From Phycisphaerales bacterium (GTDB lineage: Bacteria > Planctomycetota > Phycisphaerae > Phycisphaerales > UBA1924): DNA of 64,000 bases. The stretch covers positions 248,001 through 312,000 of the forward strand of contig JAJDDN010000008.1 in assembly GCA_029260295.1 (NCBI GenBank), written 5' to 3'. Positions within the stretch are counted from its first letter, which is position 1. Every line of letters starts with the position of its first letter. Under the pieces are notes generated by a model, which worked only from the letters and a program-made list of their open reading frames with translations, had not been told where the DNA came from and ran no database searches. Positions 1 to 10,069 of this stretch are shown piece by piece. The translations under genes were made by a program, and so were the position numbers.

Positions 1-92
1 ACACCTCTCATCGCCATTCGTTCTGGTTTTGATCAACCCAAAGCAAAAACAGCCCGACGAATCCTTTATCGAAAGATGGAAAGGCGATCATC

Positions 93-950
93 ATGCCCGC
101 AAACAGATCAAGGACAGACCGTTGGCGTCAATCACTCGAAAAAATCCGCTCCCGAGGCGGTGGACTCGAGTTTACAGTCAACAACAAATCCGATACACAA
201 GGCGATGATTCAAAGAACCTCGTCTGGCGCGTCCGCCTCCTAGATTACGACGACGACACCATCACCCTAGAACACCCGGGGTCCATGGGGCTCTCCTTCC
301 ATATCGAGCCAGAAACCCCCCTCATCGGGATCATCTCCGTCGGCCAAAACCGCTGGATGTTCCACACCAAATCAATCTCAAGCTCCAAGCAACGCTCAGG
401 CAACGGCCCCTTCAAAGTTCTCAAGGTTTACATGCCAGAAAAAGTTGAACGATGCATGCGCCGAAACTTCGATCGCACTTCCACCGCACGCGTTGACCTC
501 CCAACCGTCAATGTCTGGCCCCTCCTCAACCACGCCTCCGCAGGACCCGTCGAAATCGCAAGCCGCATGATGATCGAGCAACTCAGAGAGCAAGGCACCA
601 CCGCCTCACCAGGTTTCGACCCGCAAATGCTCCCCGAAGTCGGCCCAAGATTCGAAGCCAGACTCGCAAACATCGGTGGCGGAGGCGTTGGCCTCGTTGT
701 AGACAAAGAAAACAGAGCCGCACTCGATTCGGTCCACCTCTTCTGGCTCTCAGTCAACCTACTCCCCGCGGTCCCAGCCCCATTAGTCATGGTCGCCAGA
801 ATGGCCCACACACATATCGATTCGCAGCAGAACACCTACGCCGGGCTCGCCTTCGACTTCTCCCAGTCCACAGATCACAAGCACTTTGTTGTCACTCAGA
901 TCGACCGCTTCATCCGCGATTCGCAAACCCAAGCCCGCAAAGCAGCTTGA
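93..950 (+). CDS. PilZ-like domain protein (putative c-di-GMP effector)
   Basis: A 285-residue soluble protein without signal peptide. Its C-terminal half carries the two short marks of a PilZ fold: an RxxxR motif (RNFDR, residues 124-128) just before a beta-strand-like ARVDLP segment, and an N-x-G-x-x-G stretch (residues 193-198) standing for the usual (D/N)xSxxG. About 50 extra residues separate the motifs from their normal spacing. The N-terminal 110 residues resemble the flagellar-brake-like half found in YcgR proteins, so c-di-GMP-dependent control of motility or surface behaviour is a reasonable inference. The Ser of the second motif is replaced by Gly, which leaves nucleotide binding unproven. 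A GGAAAGG-type ribosome site precedes the ATG. The gene ends 24 bases before a strong terminator, so it is last in its unit. Confidence 0.55.
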   Translation: MPANRSRTDRWRQSLEKIRSRGGGLEFTVNNKSDTQGDDSKNLVWRVRLLDYDDDTITLEHPGSMGLSFHIEPETPLIGIISVGQNRWMFHTKSISSSKQRSGNGPFKVLKVYMPEKVERCMRRNFDRTSTARVDLPTVNVWPLLNHASAGPVEIASRMMIEQLREQGTTASPGFDPQMLPEVGPRFEARLANIGGGGVGLVVDKENRAALDSVHLFWLSVNLLPAVPAPLVMVARMAHTHIDSQQNTYAGLAFDFSQSTDHKHFVVTQIDRFIRDSQTQARKAA

Positions 951-973
951 AGTTCAAAGCGAAACTCCACTCC

Positions 974-1000
974 AAAGCGGGCTCAATGCCCGCTTTATTT
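974..1000 (+). terminator. Rho-independent terminator of the PilZ-like gene
   Basis: A perfect 9-bp stem (974-982 with 988-996), five-base loop and T-rich tail lie 24 bases after the stop codon of the upstream gene. It stands back to back with a terminator for the opposite strand. Confidence 0.8.
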
Positions 1001-1005
1001 GTGCC

Positions 1006-1033
1006 TAAAAAAACACCCGCCATCGGCGGGTGT
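1006..1033 (-). terminator. Rho-independent terminator of the minus-strand lipoprotein gene
   Basis: A perfect 9-bp stem (1013-1021 with 1025-1033) with a three-base loop is followed, on the minus strand, by a run of seven T. It closes the minus-strand gene that ends at 1059. Confidence 0.85.
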
Positions 1034-1058
1034 CTCACACTTAATCATGTGTTCTAAA

Positions 1059-1940
1059 TCAAGGACGATAGAACTGAGGCTGTTCAGTTACAAACACCTG
1101 GGCGTCACCGTTCTCAGAATGCAACGAGATCGCATTGGTCCCGTCATTCCAGATCCCTGTCCAATGCCCCCGGCTCGGCATCGAGTGATCCACCCATCCA
1201 AACTTCGATGAGAACAAAGCGCTCCCACGCGGTGCAGACAACTCAAACACACCCGTGTTCGAAGGCGACGCAATAAAGTGAACATCACCCTTGCTCGTGT
1301 ACGCCATGACTTCCTCGACTGGGTTCTCGCCCGTCCGGATAATGACATCCCCGCCCTTGGTAAACTCATCCCCGTTCCGAACCTCAATTGTTCCGGTCAC
1401 ACCGGTAATCATAATCCGGCCATTGCTCGTCGAAACCTTCGCACCATCGCAACGCGGGATAGAAATCAGCACATCAATCGGAGGCCGGAACCCCTCAATA
1501 GACAAATCAGTCGGCCGGATCATCAAGGTGCCAACCTGGTTCAATGAACCATCAGGCACAATATATTCAGCAGTAAAGTAATCGCCAACAGCATCAAACT
1601 CGATCCCCTGCTTGGCCATCCGGAACCGGAGCCACTGCTCCTTGCGAACCTTAAACTCCACATAAGCCTTCTCATGCTTAGAGTGCGACCGGATCTCAAT
1701 ATCCCCGCTCGGGTTCTCAATATCCACAGCTGTAAACTGCCCAATCGTCATCGGGATCCCCTCGATCTCGACAGTATGAGCCAGCTTCTTCGCCTGGAAT
1801 CGAGCCTGCAGCCCACCCATCCGCTTGCGTTCCTTGCACCCACCAGCCCCGCTGACCATGGCAATCGAAAGCCCCGCGGCCACCGCAAACGCCAATGTCC
1901 GAGTCCCTGTTATCCGTCGCTTTGATCGATTCAACTGCAT
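1059..1940 (-). CDS. DUF4097-like putative lipoprotein
   Basis: A 293-residue predicted lipoprotein. A basic N-terminus and hydrophobic stretch lead to a lipobox ending SGAGGC, with the modified Cys at about residue 35. The mature part is beta-rich and repeats phrases such as NPSGDIEIRS, TSNGRIMITG and TSKGDVHFIA, the repeated turn pattern of DUF4097/DUF2807 beta-helix (putative adhesin) proteins. Its role is unknown beyond an envelope location. I chose the ATG at 1940 rather than the in-frame TTG at 1955 because GGAG at 1950-1953 sits nine bases upstream of the ATG and overlaps the TTG start. It converges with the PilZ-like gene and has its own terminator. Confidence 0.6.
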   Translation of the reverse strand: MQLNRSKRRITGTRTLAFAVAAGLSIAMVSGAGGCKERKRMGGLQARFQAKKLAHTVEIEGIPMTIGQFTAVDIENPSGDIEIRSHSKHEKAYVEFKVRKEQWLRFRMAKQGIEFDAVGDYFTAEYIVPDGSLNQVGTLMIRPTDLSIEGFRPPIDVLISIPRCDGAKVSTSNGRIMITGVTGTIEVRNGDEFTKGGDVIIRTGENPVEEVMAYTSKGDVHFIASPSNTGVFELSAPRGSALFSSKFGWVDHSMPSRGHWTGIWNDGTNAISLHSENGDAQVFVTEQPQFYRP

Positions 1941-2398
1941 ATCTGCTTTCTCCAATGGAGCCTGTGGGTCTCTATTCTATGTTTTTGAGCCCGAAGAGTT
2001 CGCCCCGAGCACCAAAGAACTTGCTAAGATAGACATAGTCGTCGAGCCGGACACCCGACTCGACTCAAACATACCCAAAACCGCCCGTTTGAGCCCCAAT
2101 AGTCGGCCCAGTCAGGTATCCATCAAGATCATCGGCAACCCTTGCGGGTTCCGTTCAGTACAGTTTGCCAACTCAAGTGTCTCTCATAATGAATTTTCCC
2201 CAGTGAACAGTCTCCAAAAACAATAAAAACTCCCAATTTCTAACAAACGACCATGCAAACACCTGAACATAAGCCAGTTACAAGATAGATACCCCCAGAC
2301 CGACTAATTAAAAGCCCAGACGCGCCCGACCGCCGAACCCGAGCTGCTCTCCACATGGCCAATGATGGCCGCAACTCGATCCCGGCACGGAGCCGCCC
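1941..2398. other. Divergent intergenic region upstream of rny
   Basis: A 458-base gap lies between the divergently transcribed lipoprotein gene and RNase Y. Apart from the lipoprotein ribosome site (1950-1953) and the GGAG of rny (2389-2392) I see no ORF with coding character, no terminator and no recognisable riboswitch. Promoters for both genes must lie here, but I could not place them confidently. Confidence 0.5.
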
Positions 2399-4012
2399 GT
2401 GGATAATCTAACCTCTCTCCAGACCCTCGCGCAATCAGATTCCGCCTCAAATCTCCCCACCCTCATCATCATCGCCATCGTTGCCGTCGTCGCCGGTGCA
2501 GTGATCGGTTTCTTCCTAGCCCCCCTCATCGCCTCCAAAAAACTCCACGCACTCAAATCCGAATCCTCTCACCTCACCAAACGAGCCGAGGACGACGCCA
2601 AATCAGCAGCAGAAAAAATCCTCATTGAGGCCGAACGCAAAGCCCTCACACGCAAAGAAGAGGCCGACAAAGAGCTCGAAGCTGCCCGTTCAGACCAGCG
2701 AGAGTCAGAACGCCGCCTCGCCAAACGCGAAGACCTCGTAGACCGCAAAGACGAAACCCTCTCCACCAAAGAGCAAACCCTCGAGTCCAGAGCCGAAAAA
2801 CTCGAAGACCGCAAAGCCATTCTCGAAGAACGAAACGCCAAACTCGACGAACTCCTCGAAAAACAAGAACACGAGCTCGAACGCGTCGCACAGCTCGATG
2901 CCGCCCAGGCCAAAGAACTCCTCCTCGAACGCGTGTCCGACAAAGCCAGAGGAGAGATGGGCAAAGTCACCCGAGAAATCATCGAAGACGCCGAGGACAA
3001 CGCCAAAGACGAGGCCAGAGAAATCCTCATCAACGCCATCCAGCGTTACGCAAACGAACACGCCTCAGAAGCCACCGTCCGCACCGTCGCCATCCCAAGC
3101 GATGACATGAAAGGCCGAATCATCGGCCGCGAAGGACGAAACATCCGCGCCTTCGAAAAAGCCACCGGCGCAGACATCATCGTCGACGACACCCCCGGAG
3201 TCATCGTCGTCTCCTGTTTCGACAAGGTCCGACAAGCAGTAGCCGTTCAAGCACTCGAACGCCTCATCGCCGACGGACGAATGCACCCCTCCCGCATCGA
3301 AGAAGTCACCGAAAAAGTACGCTCCGAAATCAACGAAAAAGTCATCAAAGCCGGCAAAGACGCCGCCCAAGAGCTCAAACTCAAAGGCATCCACCCCAAG
3401 GTCATCGAAGCCATGGGCAAACTCACCTACCGCACCTCCTACGGCCAAAATGTCCTCAAACACTCCATCGAAGTCGCCTACCTCTCACAAATCATCGCAG
3501 ACCAACTCGGCCTCGACGGCCGCCTCGCACGCCGTGCCGGATTCCTCCACGACATCGGCAAAGCAATGGACCACGAAGCCGAAGGCGGACACCCAAAGAT
3601 CGGTATGGACTTCGCCGCCCAGTACGGCGAAAAAGACGAAGCAGTCCTCAACGCCATCGGTGGCCACCACGCAGACATCCCCGCAACAACCCTCTACACC
3701 CCAATCATCATGGCCGCCGACGCCGTCTCCGCCGCAAGACCAGGCGCACGCCGAGAATCAATGGAACGCTACATCCAACGCCTCCACGACCTCGAAGACA
3801 TCGCAAGAACCCAGCCCGGCGTCACCGAAGCCTTCGCCGTCCAAGCCGGCCGAGAGATCCGCGTCATGATCGACGCCGACCGAGTCTCCGACGACGAGGC
3901 CTACCTCGCCGCCCACGAAATCGCCAAACGAGTCTCAAACGAAATGACCTTCCCCGGCGAAATCAGAGTCACAGTCCTCCGCGAAACCAGAGCAATCGAA
4001 ATCGCCCGCTAA
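2399..4012 (+). CDS. rny: Ribonuclease Y
   Basis: A 537-residue endoribonuclease that starts mRNA decay at the inner face of the membrane. Visible parts in order: one transmembrane helix (about 21-43), a long charged coiled coil (about 50-185), a KH RNA-binding domain with GRIIGREGRNIRAFE, and an HD metal-dependent catalytic domain with GFLHDIGKA and a downstream GGHHADIP. Length and order match typical RNase Y. The start is GTG with GGAG six bases upstream. It is preceded by a 440-base leader region and followed after 54 bases by a GT-C-like membrane protein, with no obvious functional link. The coding strand is strongly C-rich, as is all plus-strand sequence left of about 15.7 kb. Confidence 0.96.
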   Translation: MDNLTSLQTLAQSDSASNLPTLIIIAIVAVVAGAVIGFFLAPLIASKKLHALKSESSHLTKRAEDDAKSAAEKILIEAERKALTRKEEADKELEAARSDQRESERRLAKREDLVDRKDETLSTKEQTLESRAEKLEDRKAILEERNAKLDELLEKQEHELERVAQLDAAQAKELLLERVSDKARGEMGKVTREIIEDAEDNAKDEAREILINAIQRYANEHASEATVRTVAIPSDDMKGRIIGREGRNIRAFEKATGADIIVDDTPGVIVVSCFDKVRQAVAVQALERLIADGRMHPSRIEEVTEKVRSEINEKVIKAGKDAAQELKLKGIHPKVIEAMGKLTYRTSYGQNVLKHSIEVAYLSQIIADQLGLDGRLARRAGFLHDIGKAMDHEAEGGHPKIGMDFAAQYGEKDEAVLNAIGGHHADIPATTLYTPIIMAADAVSAARPGARRESMERYIQRLHDLEDIARTQPGVTEAFAVQAGREIRVMIDADRVSDDEAYLAAHEIAKRVSNEMTFPGEIRVTVLRETRAIEIAR

Positions 4013-4066
4013 ACCGAGTCGTATACGAAATATTCAAACTCTGGCCACGCGAAAGAAGCCCAAAGC

Positions 4067-5809
4067 ATGAGCATCTTTGACTCCTTCTACAACTCCGATG
4101 AATCAACAGGATCGATCCGGTCCCGATTACCAATAAACCTCGCACTCACCGCTGTCTTCACACTACTACAAATACAACAATCAATCGCCTTTGGCCGCCT
4201 ATCAGCAATCCAACAGTATGACGATGTCGTCTATCACATCAACGGCCTAGCAAGACTCGAAATTCTCCGACAAGGCGGCATGCTCGCCCTGCTCGACAGC
4301 TTCTGGAATCAAATCATGTGGGCACCCTGGGGTGTTCTTGCCGCAACACTAGGATTCACATTCTTTGGACCCGATCCCTGGTCAATCTATGTCATCAACG
4401 GCCTGCTCGTCCTCGCAATGCTCTCCATCATCGACTGGCTCACGCCCGGCGCAACGCTCCGTGTGAAGGTCATGTGCTGGATCGTCGCACTCTGTCTCCC
4501 GATGATGGGCCACGCCATCACCGACTTCCGCCCAGACTTCGCAGCCGCATTCGCCACCGCCGCCGCGATCCTCGCCGTCCTCCGCATCAACGCCTCGCCC
4601 CGCGCCCGCAAAGCCGCCGTCATCGCCGGCGCCCTCGCCGGAATAGCCCTCCTCGCCAAACCCACAATCTTCGCCGCCACCATCGTCTACATCGGCATCG
4701 GCGGGATGGCCATGACCCTCCGCGAGATCTACCTCTGCCGCAAAAACCCCGATTCAAAGTGGCGTGACCTTTTCATCAATATCGTGATAACCGCATCGAC
4801 CACCGCTCTGGTCGCCAGCATCCATTACTACCGCTTCGGGCACATCTACTTCAACTACTTTTGGGAAAACACCTTCGGCGACCGAGCAAAACACTGGGAC
4901 CGTCAGCTCACAGGATTCGAAAACATCGAATACTTCCTCACAGGACCAGGCGGCATCCTCGTCTTCGGACGCCAACTCCTCCCACTCCTGATCCTCGCAG
5001 CCGCAGGCACACTCTCAATCCTGCTCTCCCGCCAGAGCGCACTCAAAAACTACATCATCCAACTCTGGATCGTATCAATCGGCTGCCTCCTGATCCCCGC
5101 AACAAACGCGACCAAGAACCCGTATTTCGCCCTCGTGTTCTCAGTACTCCTTCTAATCATCGCGATGATGGGCCTGCGGCATATGCTCACCAGCAGCCCA
5201 AACACCATCACCAAACCCCGCCGCGCCGCCCAGCTCCTCCTCGCCACCACCATCATCATCTGGTCCATCGCCGCATTCGACTTCCCGCGGACAACACCCG
5301 GCGCCATCACCCCCACAAGCCGGATCGGATTCAAACCCGCCGCCTCCGACGCCATGACCCTCGCCATCGCCCAAGCCCTGATCGACGCACGCCCCATTGC
5401 CGACGAAGCCCTCAAAGCCAGCGGCAAACGCGGACAAATCCATACTTACCTCACAACCTCAGGCTACGCCAACAAAGACACCCTCGCATACCTCATCCTC
5501 CGCGAAGGCCACGGCCGATGGAACTTCAGCCACGGCTCCTTCCTCGCAAACCCAGAAGATCACATCCAGCACATCGCCAAAGCACATCTCATCGTCGCCG
5601 TCGAGCCAGGAGTCGCCGACGAACAAGGCCGCCCACTCATCCACAGATACCCCGGCGATCAAGAGGTCGCCCAAACACTCCAAATCATCCGCGCAGACCC
5701 GGGCCTCCAAGGAGTCGCAAGCATCCCCTCCCCAGCAGGACCCGCAACAATCATCTTCGTCCGCACCCAAATCCAGCAACAGATTCACGACGACACACCC
5801 AAAGATTGA
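4067..5809 (+). CDS. Polytopic membrane protein, GT-C glycosyltransferase-like
   Basis: A 580-residue protein with roughly ten hydrophobic helices over residues 20-430, then a soluble C-terminal domain of about 150 residues. An acidic DD pair (residues 52-53) in the first extracytoplasmic loop and the overall plan fit GT-C (ArnT/PMT-like) enzymes, which move sugars from polyprenyl-phosphate donors outside the cytoplasmic membrane. Segments such as ATLGFTFFGPDPWSIYVING are typical of that class. The exact substrate cannot be read from the sequence, and a family other than GT39 is possible. It follows rny by 54 bases and is followed by a 169-base AT-rich gap. Confidence 0.5.
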   Translation: MSIFDSFYNSDESTGSIRSRLPINLALTAVFTLLQIQQSIAFGRLSAIQQYDDVVYHINGLARLEILRQGGMLALLDSFWNQIMWAPWGVLAATLGFTFFGPDPWSIYVINGLLVLAMLSIIDWLTPGATLRVKVMCWIVALCLPMMGHAITDFRPDFAAAFATAAAILAVLRINASPRARKAAVIAGALAGIALLAKPTIFAATIVYIGIGGMAMTLREIYLCRKNPDSKWRDLFINIVITASTTALVASIHYYRFGHIYFNYFWENTFGDRAKHWDRQLTGFENIEYFLTGPGGILVFGRQLLPLLILAAAGTLSILLSRQSALKNYIIQLWIVSIGCLLIPATNATKNPYFALVFSVLLLIIAMMGLRHMLTSSPNTITKPRRAAQLLLATTIIIWSIAAFDFPRTTPGAITPTSRIGFKPAASDAMTLAIAQALIDARPIADEALKASGKRGQIHTYLTTSGYANKDTLAYLILREGHGRWNFSHGSFLANPEDHIQHIAKAHLIVAVEPGVADEQGRPLIHRYPGDQEVAQTLQIIRADPGLQGVASIPSPAGPATIIFVRTQIQQQIHDDTPKD

Positions 5810-5897
5810 ATCCTGCTGGACTCAATACCAGCTCCTCTTTGGTTATGCAGACCCCGGGCATTCCTCACACAATTCGCCTCCATAGCCCGTATTCCAC

Positions 5898-5925
5898 TTG
5901 CATTAAACGGCAAATGATTTATGAT
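5898..5925 (+). promoter_or_regulatory. Candidate sigma-70-type promoter
   Basis: TTGCAT (5898-5903) and TATGAT (5920-5925) are separated by 16 bases in an AT-rich stretch within the 169-base gap before the FG-GAP gene, whose ATG is at 5979. Pattern match only. Confidence 0.35.
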
Positions 5926-5978
5926 ATATAGAATAAAATTCTGTTTCAATTTATCATACAGGCTCAAAGGCTGACCCA

Positions 5979-8477
5979 ATGAATATCAACAAACTCGTCA
6001 TCCCCCTATTGCTAATCAGCCCCGCATTGGCGGACCACAAAGACATCACCTCAAGCCAGTCCCAGTACACCGAGTACTTCGACGCTGGCGTCCTCCAGTT
6101 TAGAGGTGTCCTCTTTGATGTTGACTTCGACACAAACGCAAACAAAGTCACCGACCTCCTCGACCTCAACAACGACTCCATCGATGATCTAATCCTCGGC
6201 CGCATCCACGCCTACGCACTCTCATCACTCCAACCAAACGGCTCCATCTCCTACACCCTCTACGGCCCGCTCGGACTCACGCCCTCAATCACATCACACG
6301 CCTGGACCACCGCCGCAGACCTCGACAACAACGGCTGGCCAGATCTCATCCACCGCGACTACAACGCAGACCTCATCACCATCGACTGGATGGACAACGA
6401 ACTCGTCACACACTCAACAACCGAATCCCCATTCAACATCGAATACACCTTCCCGGCTTTCTGGGACTACGCCCAAGCCGGAATCAAAGCCACCCACGCC
6501 GATCTCGACAACGACAACATCCCAGACCTCATCCTCAACACTACCAACAACGCAATCCTCGTCCGATGGTCCTCCAGAGAACCATCCACCCAATACCAAA
6601 CCTACCCAGCCCCCCAGCTCGCCTCCCAAACAGCCCTCTACACCCCTCGCGACTACAACGGCGACACCCACCCAGACATCCTCTGCCTCGACACCACCTC
6701 CCAAACCTTCATCCTCTTCCCAGGCACAAGCACCGACGCCCTCGGCGCACCGATCACCATAAATATCCCAATCGCAGATCATGTCCTCAACTTCAACTAC
6801 CCGTCCTTCGGCCAGTTCGACGCAGACCCCGCCATCGATCTCGTCATCTACGACGAAGCCTCATCAAAACTCAAACTCATCCCCAACTTCATCAACCAGC
6901 AGGCCCAGGTCCACACCCTCCCAGCCGACCCCCAAGACCGAGTCATCAGCATCCTCAAAGATCTAGACCAATCAGGTGCCGACAGCATCCTCCTCCAACG
7001 CCCAGACACATCCGTCGCCGATCCAACCGCCGTCTACATCACATCACTCCTATCCGACCCCCTCTCCCCGGGTGCCTCAACGACAAGAATCCATGCCGGC
7101 ACCCCACCAAAGGATGAAAGCAGTCCCACCTACATAGTTGATTGGACACCAAAGGCGATCGCCCAAGAACTCGACGCCCAACCCGACCCCGAAATCCTCT
7201 GGCTCAACCACGCATTCATCTCATCAAACTTTGTCGATCTATTCAACGAGAACCGCCAAGCCTCATTCAGAGTCAGTTCCCCAAGCCAAGCCCAAGCCGG
7301 CTACGGCTCAACAAAGATCACCGCACAACCAGATCCTACATTCGCACTCGCCGCCGATTTCGACAACGATCAAATCGACGAAATCTTCGTCACAGGAACC
7401 GGCAAAGGCCGAATGATCAATCTTCCCCAGCAAACAAATCAAGAAATAAACCAGGTCAACGGTGCACTCAAAAGCACAGTCATCGACCTCGGAAACAACG
7501 GCTCCAAAGAACTCATCCTCTCAGGCGTAGGCCAGCACATCATGGTCCACCCCATCAACCCAGACGGCAGCCTCGGAACAAGAACCGGCTACCAAAACCC
7601 CAATGCAAACAGATACATCTCTTTCCACGCCACAGATCTAAACAACGACACCCTCCCCGATGTCCTCGCTTTCGATGTAACCCTCGGAGAACTCCACTTC
7701 TTCCAAGGCCAACCCGACGGCTCGCTCCTCCTCACAGGCATAACGCAAACCGTCCCAAACTCCGCACCGTACCCAGGACTCATCAATGCAAACAACGATC
7801 CATACCCAGACATCATCGTTGCAGAATTCGATACCCTCCACATCTACATCAACAACACAGACGGCACCTTCTCCCCATCGCCAAGCACCCCAATCCAATC
7901 CCACTTCCCCCCATACTGGATCCAATCACAAGACATGGACCTTGACGGCAACCCAGACATCATCCACGCCTCAAGAGACGGCCGGATCACAATCATATAC
8001 CTCGATCAAAATCTAAACGAACTCACATTCATCAAACTAATCGCCAGCATGACCGTTTCATACCGAGACCTACACATCGCGGACATAAACGCCGACAACT
8101 ACCCAGACATCCTCGCCTCAGTAGACTCAGCCTCAGACAAATACCCAAACTCCCAAGCAATCTGGGTCAGGACCGCACCCCAGCGATACAACATCCAATC
8201 CCTCCTCCCCGCCCCAGCAACAGAAGCCCTCGCCCTCGGCCACTTCAACAACGACGACAACATCGACCTCGTCACCACACACATCCCCGACGGCTCAATC
8301 CGAATCCACTGGGGCCGGCCACTCCCCTGCCCCGCCGACATCAACCAAGACGGCGCACTCGATTTCTTCGACATCTCCACATTCCTCACAAACACCATCG
8401 ACTTCAACAACGACGGCACCTTCGACTTCTTCGACATCGCCGCCTTCCTCACCGCCTTTACAGCCGGATGCCCCTAG
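5979..8477 (+). CDS. Secreted FG-GAP/VCBS-repeat protein with dockerin-like C-terminus
   Basis: An 832-residue exported protein. A short signal peptide (about 18 residues, ending near ALA) is followed by many repeats of D-x-D/N-x-D-x-x-x-D-I/L calcium-loop motifs (DLDNNGWPDLI, DLDNDNIPDLI, DMDLDGNPDII), the marks of FG-GAP/VCBS blades of an integrin-like beta-propeller. The last 50 residues hold two copies of an EF-hand-like DxNxDGxxDFFDI unit ending in GCP, a dockerin-like module typical of Phycisphaerae secreted proteins. Function is likely surface binding or attachment; no catalytic domain is evident. AAAGG precedes the ATG. The same C-terminal module occurs in the LVIVD protein at 10070-11350. 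Confidence 0.75.
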   Translation: MNINKLVIPLLLISPALADHKDITSSQSQYTEYFDAGVLQFRGVLFDVDFDTNANKVTDLLDLNNDSIDDLILGRIHAYALSSLQPNGSISYTLYGPLGLTPSITSHAWTTAADLDNNGWPDLIHRDYNADLITIDWMDNELVTHSTTESPFNIEYTFPAFWDYAQAGIKATHADLDNDNIPDLILNTTNNAILVRWSSREPSTQYQTYPAPQLASQTALYTPRDYNGDTHPDILCLDTTSQTFILFPGTSTDALGAPITINIPIADHVLNFNYPSFGQFDADPAIDLVIYDEASSKLKLIPNFINQQAQVHTLPADPQDRVISILKDLDQSGADSILLQRPDTSVADPTAVYITSLLSDPLSPGASTTRIHAGTPPKDESSPTYIVDWTPKAIAQELDAQPDPEILWLNHAFISSNFVDLFNENRQASFRVSSPSQAQAGYGSTKITAQPDPTFALAADFDNDQIDEIFVTGTGKGRMINLPQQTNQEINQVNGALKSTVIDLGNNGSKELILSGVGQHIMVHPINPDGSLGTRTGYQNPNANRYISFHATDLNNDTLPDVLAFDVTLGELHFFQGQPDGSLLLTGITQTVPNSAPYPGLINANNDPYPDIIVAEFDTLHIYINNTDGTFSPSPSTPIQSHFPPYWIQSQDMDLDGNPDIIHASRDGRITIIYLDQNLNELTFIKLIASMTVSYRDLHIADINADNYPDILASVDSASDKYPNSQAIWVRTAPQRYNIQSLLPAPATEALALGHFNNDDNIDLVTTHIPDGSIRIHWGRPLPCPADINQDGALDFFDISTFLTNTIDFNNDGTFDFFDIAAFLTAFTAGCP

Positions 8478-8553
8478 TCAGCATGAACTAGCCGGCAACC
8501 CCATTCGCTTTATGGTATCATGAGACCTCAATACCCCCACCCAGAGGTCTCAA

Positions 8554-9870
8554 ATGAATCACAAGCTCTTCTCCATCGCCGTACTCACAGCCGCATTACT
8601 ATTCCCAACCCAAGCCACCGCCAAAACAACCCTCATCCACTGCGGCACCCTCATAGCCGTCCCCGGCCAACCTCCCAAATCCAACCAATCAATCCTCATC
8701 ATCGACGACAAAATCGTCTTCATCACCGACGGCTTCACAAACCCAATGGATGTAGAAACCACAGACGAAGAAGTCGAACTCATCGACCTCTCACATTCCT
8801 TCGTCCTCCCAGGACTCATCGACTGCCACACACACCTCACAGGCGAAAACAAACCAGCACTAGAACGCATGCGAAGCCGAATGCAAGAAGGCGAAGCCCA
8901 CGCCGCAATCGACGGCGTAGCAAACGCAAAGAAAACAATCGAAGCAGGATTCACCTCAGTCAGAAATGTCGGTTCCCCAGGCTCCGTCGCACTCGCACTC
9001 CGCGACCGAATCAACCAAGGCATCGTCCCAGGCCCACGCATGTTCGTCTCAGGACCAGCCGTCAGCGTCACCGGCGGACACGGCGACCCAACAAACTCAC
9101 TCTCCCCAGCACTACGCCCAGAACTCGCCCCATATCTCGCAACCGCCGACGGCCCAAGCGAAGCCCGCAAAGCAGTCCGCGCAAGAGTCCGCCAAGGCGT
9201 AGACCTCATCAAAATCACCGCCACCGGCGGCGTCCTCTCCCCAACCGCCGCAGGAGTCGATCAACAGTTCTTCGACGACGAACTCGAATCCATCGTCGAA
9301 GCCGCCCACATGATGGGCCGCAAAGTCGCCGCCCACGCCCACGGCACCGACGGCATCAACGCCGCACTCAGAGCAGGCGTCGCCTCAATAGAACACGGCA
9401 CATACCTAGACAAAGAATCCATCCGCCTCTTCATAGAAAACGACGCCTACCTCGTCCCCACAATCCACGCCGGAAAGTTCGTCGAAGAAAAAGCCAAAGA
9501 AGACGGCTACTTCCCGCCAGCAGTCCAAAAGAAAGCCGCCGCAGTCGGACCGCTCATCCAGGCATCCTTCGGACGCGCCTACAAAGCCGGAGTCAACATC
9601 GCCTTCGGCACCGATGTCGGCGTAGGAGCCCACGGCACAAACGCACAAGAGTTCATCTACATGCACCAAGCCGGCATGTCCAACGAAGACTGCCTAATCT
9701 CCGCAACAATCAACGCCGCCAAACTCATCGGCGCCGAAAACCAAATCGGCACCCTAGAAGCCGGCAAATACGCCGACATCATCGCCGTCCCAACAAACCC
9801 ACTCGACGACATCTCCACCCTCCTCAATATCCAATTCGTAATGGCCAACGGCCAAGTCCGCAAGGATTGA
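8554..9870 (+). CDS. Secreted metal-dependent amidohydrolase (imidazolonepropionase-like family)
   Basis: A 438-residue amidohydrolase-superfamily enzyme with an N-terminal signal peptide (about 23 residues, ending ATA). All expected TIM-barrel metal ligands are visible: HxH in GLIDCHTHL, a Lys in LIKITATGG that may be carboxylated, His in AHAHGTDG, His in SIEHGTYLD and the catalytic Asp in GTDVGVG. Related exported enzymes act as peptidases on Xaa-Pro or other dipeptides, or on small amides; the substrate here is unknown. GAGG lies seven bases before the ATG. It is transcribed towards the LVIVD gene, with hairpin repeats between them. Confidence 0.85.
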   Translation: MNHKLFSIAVLTAALLFPTQATAKTTLIHCGTLIAVPGQPPKSNQSILIIDDKIVFITDGFTNPMDVETTDEEVELIDLSHSFVLPGLIDCHTHLTGENKPALERMRSRMQEGEAHAAIDGVANAKKTIEAGFTSVRNVGSPGSVALALRDRINQGIVPGPRMFVSGPAVSVTGGHGDPTNSLSPALRPELAPYLATADGPSEARKAVRARVRQGVDLIKITATGGVLSPTAAGVDQQFFDDELESIVEAAHMMGRKVAAHAHGTDGINAALRAGVASIEHGTYLDKESIRLFIENDAYLVPTIHAGKFVEEKAKEDGYFPPAVQKKAAAVGPLIQASFGRAYKAGVNIAFGTDVGVGAHGTNAQEFIYMHQAGMSNEDCLISATINAAKLIGAENQIGTLEAGKYADIIAVPTNPLDDISTLLNIQFVMANGQVRKD

Positions 9871-9878
9871 CTCACGAC

Positions 9879-9985
9879 GGGTGCCACGGCTTGACCGTCT
9901 TCGGCAAGCCGTGTCTTCAGAATCCACCAATGGCCGGGTGCCGGGTGCCATGCAGGTGCCCTCTATGGGGGGCGGCTCCTGCATG
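9879..9985 (-). repeat. Two copies of the CCGAAGACGG-core hairpin repeat (family A)
   Basis: Copy 1 (9879-9918) read on the minus strand has arms CACGGCTTG / CAAGCCGTG around the CCGAAGACGG core, then GGCACCC. Copy 2 (9941-9985) has arms CATGCAGG / CCTGCATG with an altered, longer centre. They lie between the convergent amidohydrolase and LVIVD genes. See the repeat-family findings. Confidence 0.85.
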
Positions 9986-10006
9986 ATCTCCCCATACCAA
10001 CACCAT

Positions 10007-10034
10007 AAAAAAACAACCCCGGATCATCCGAGGC
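10007..10034 (-). terminator. Terminator of the LVIVD-repeat gene
   Basis: On the minus strand a 6-bp stem (CCTCGG with CCGGGG, one G-T pair) and five-base loop are followed by TTGTTTTTTT, about 35 bases after the stop codon of the LVIVD gene. Confidence 0.65.
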
Positions 10035-10069
10035 TGAATAGTGATTATGCATCCACTCCGTCCCGGCTA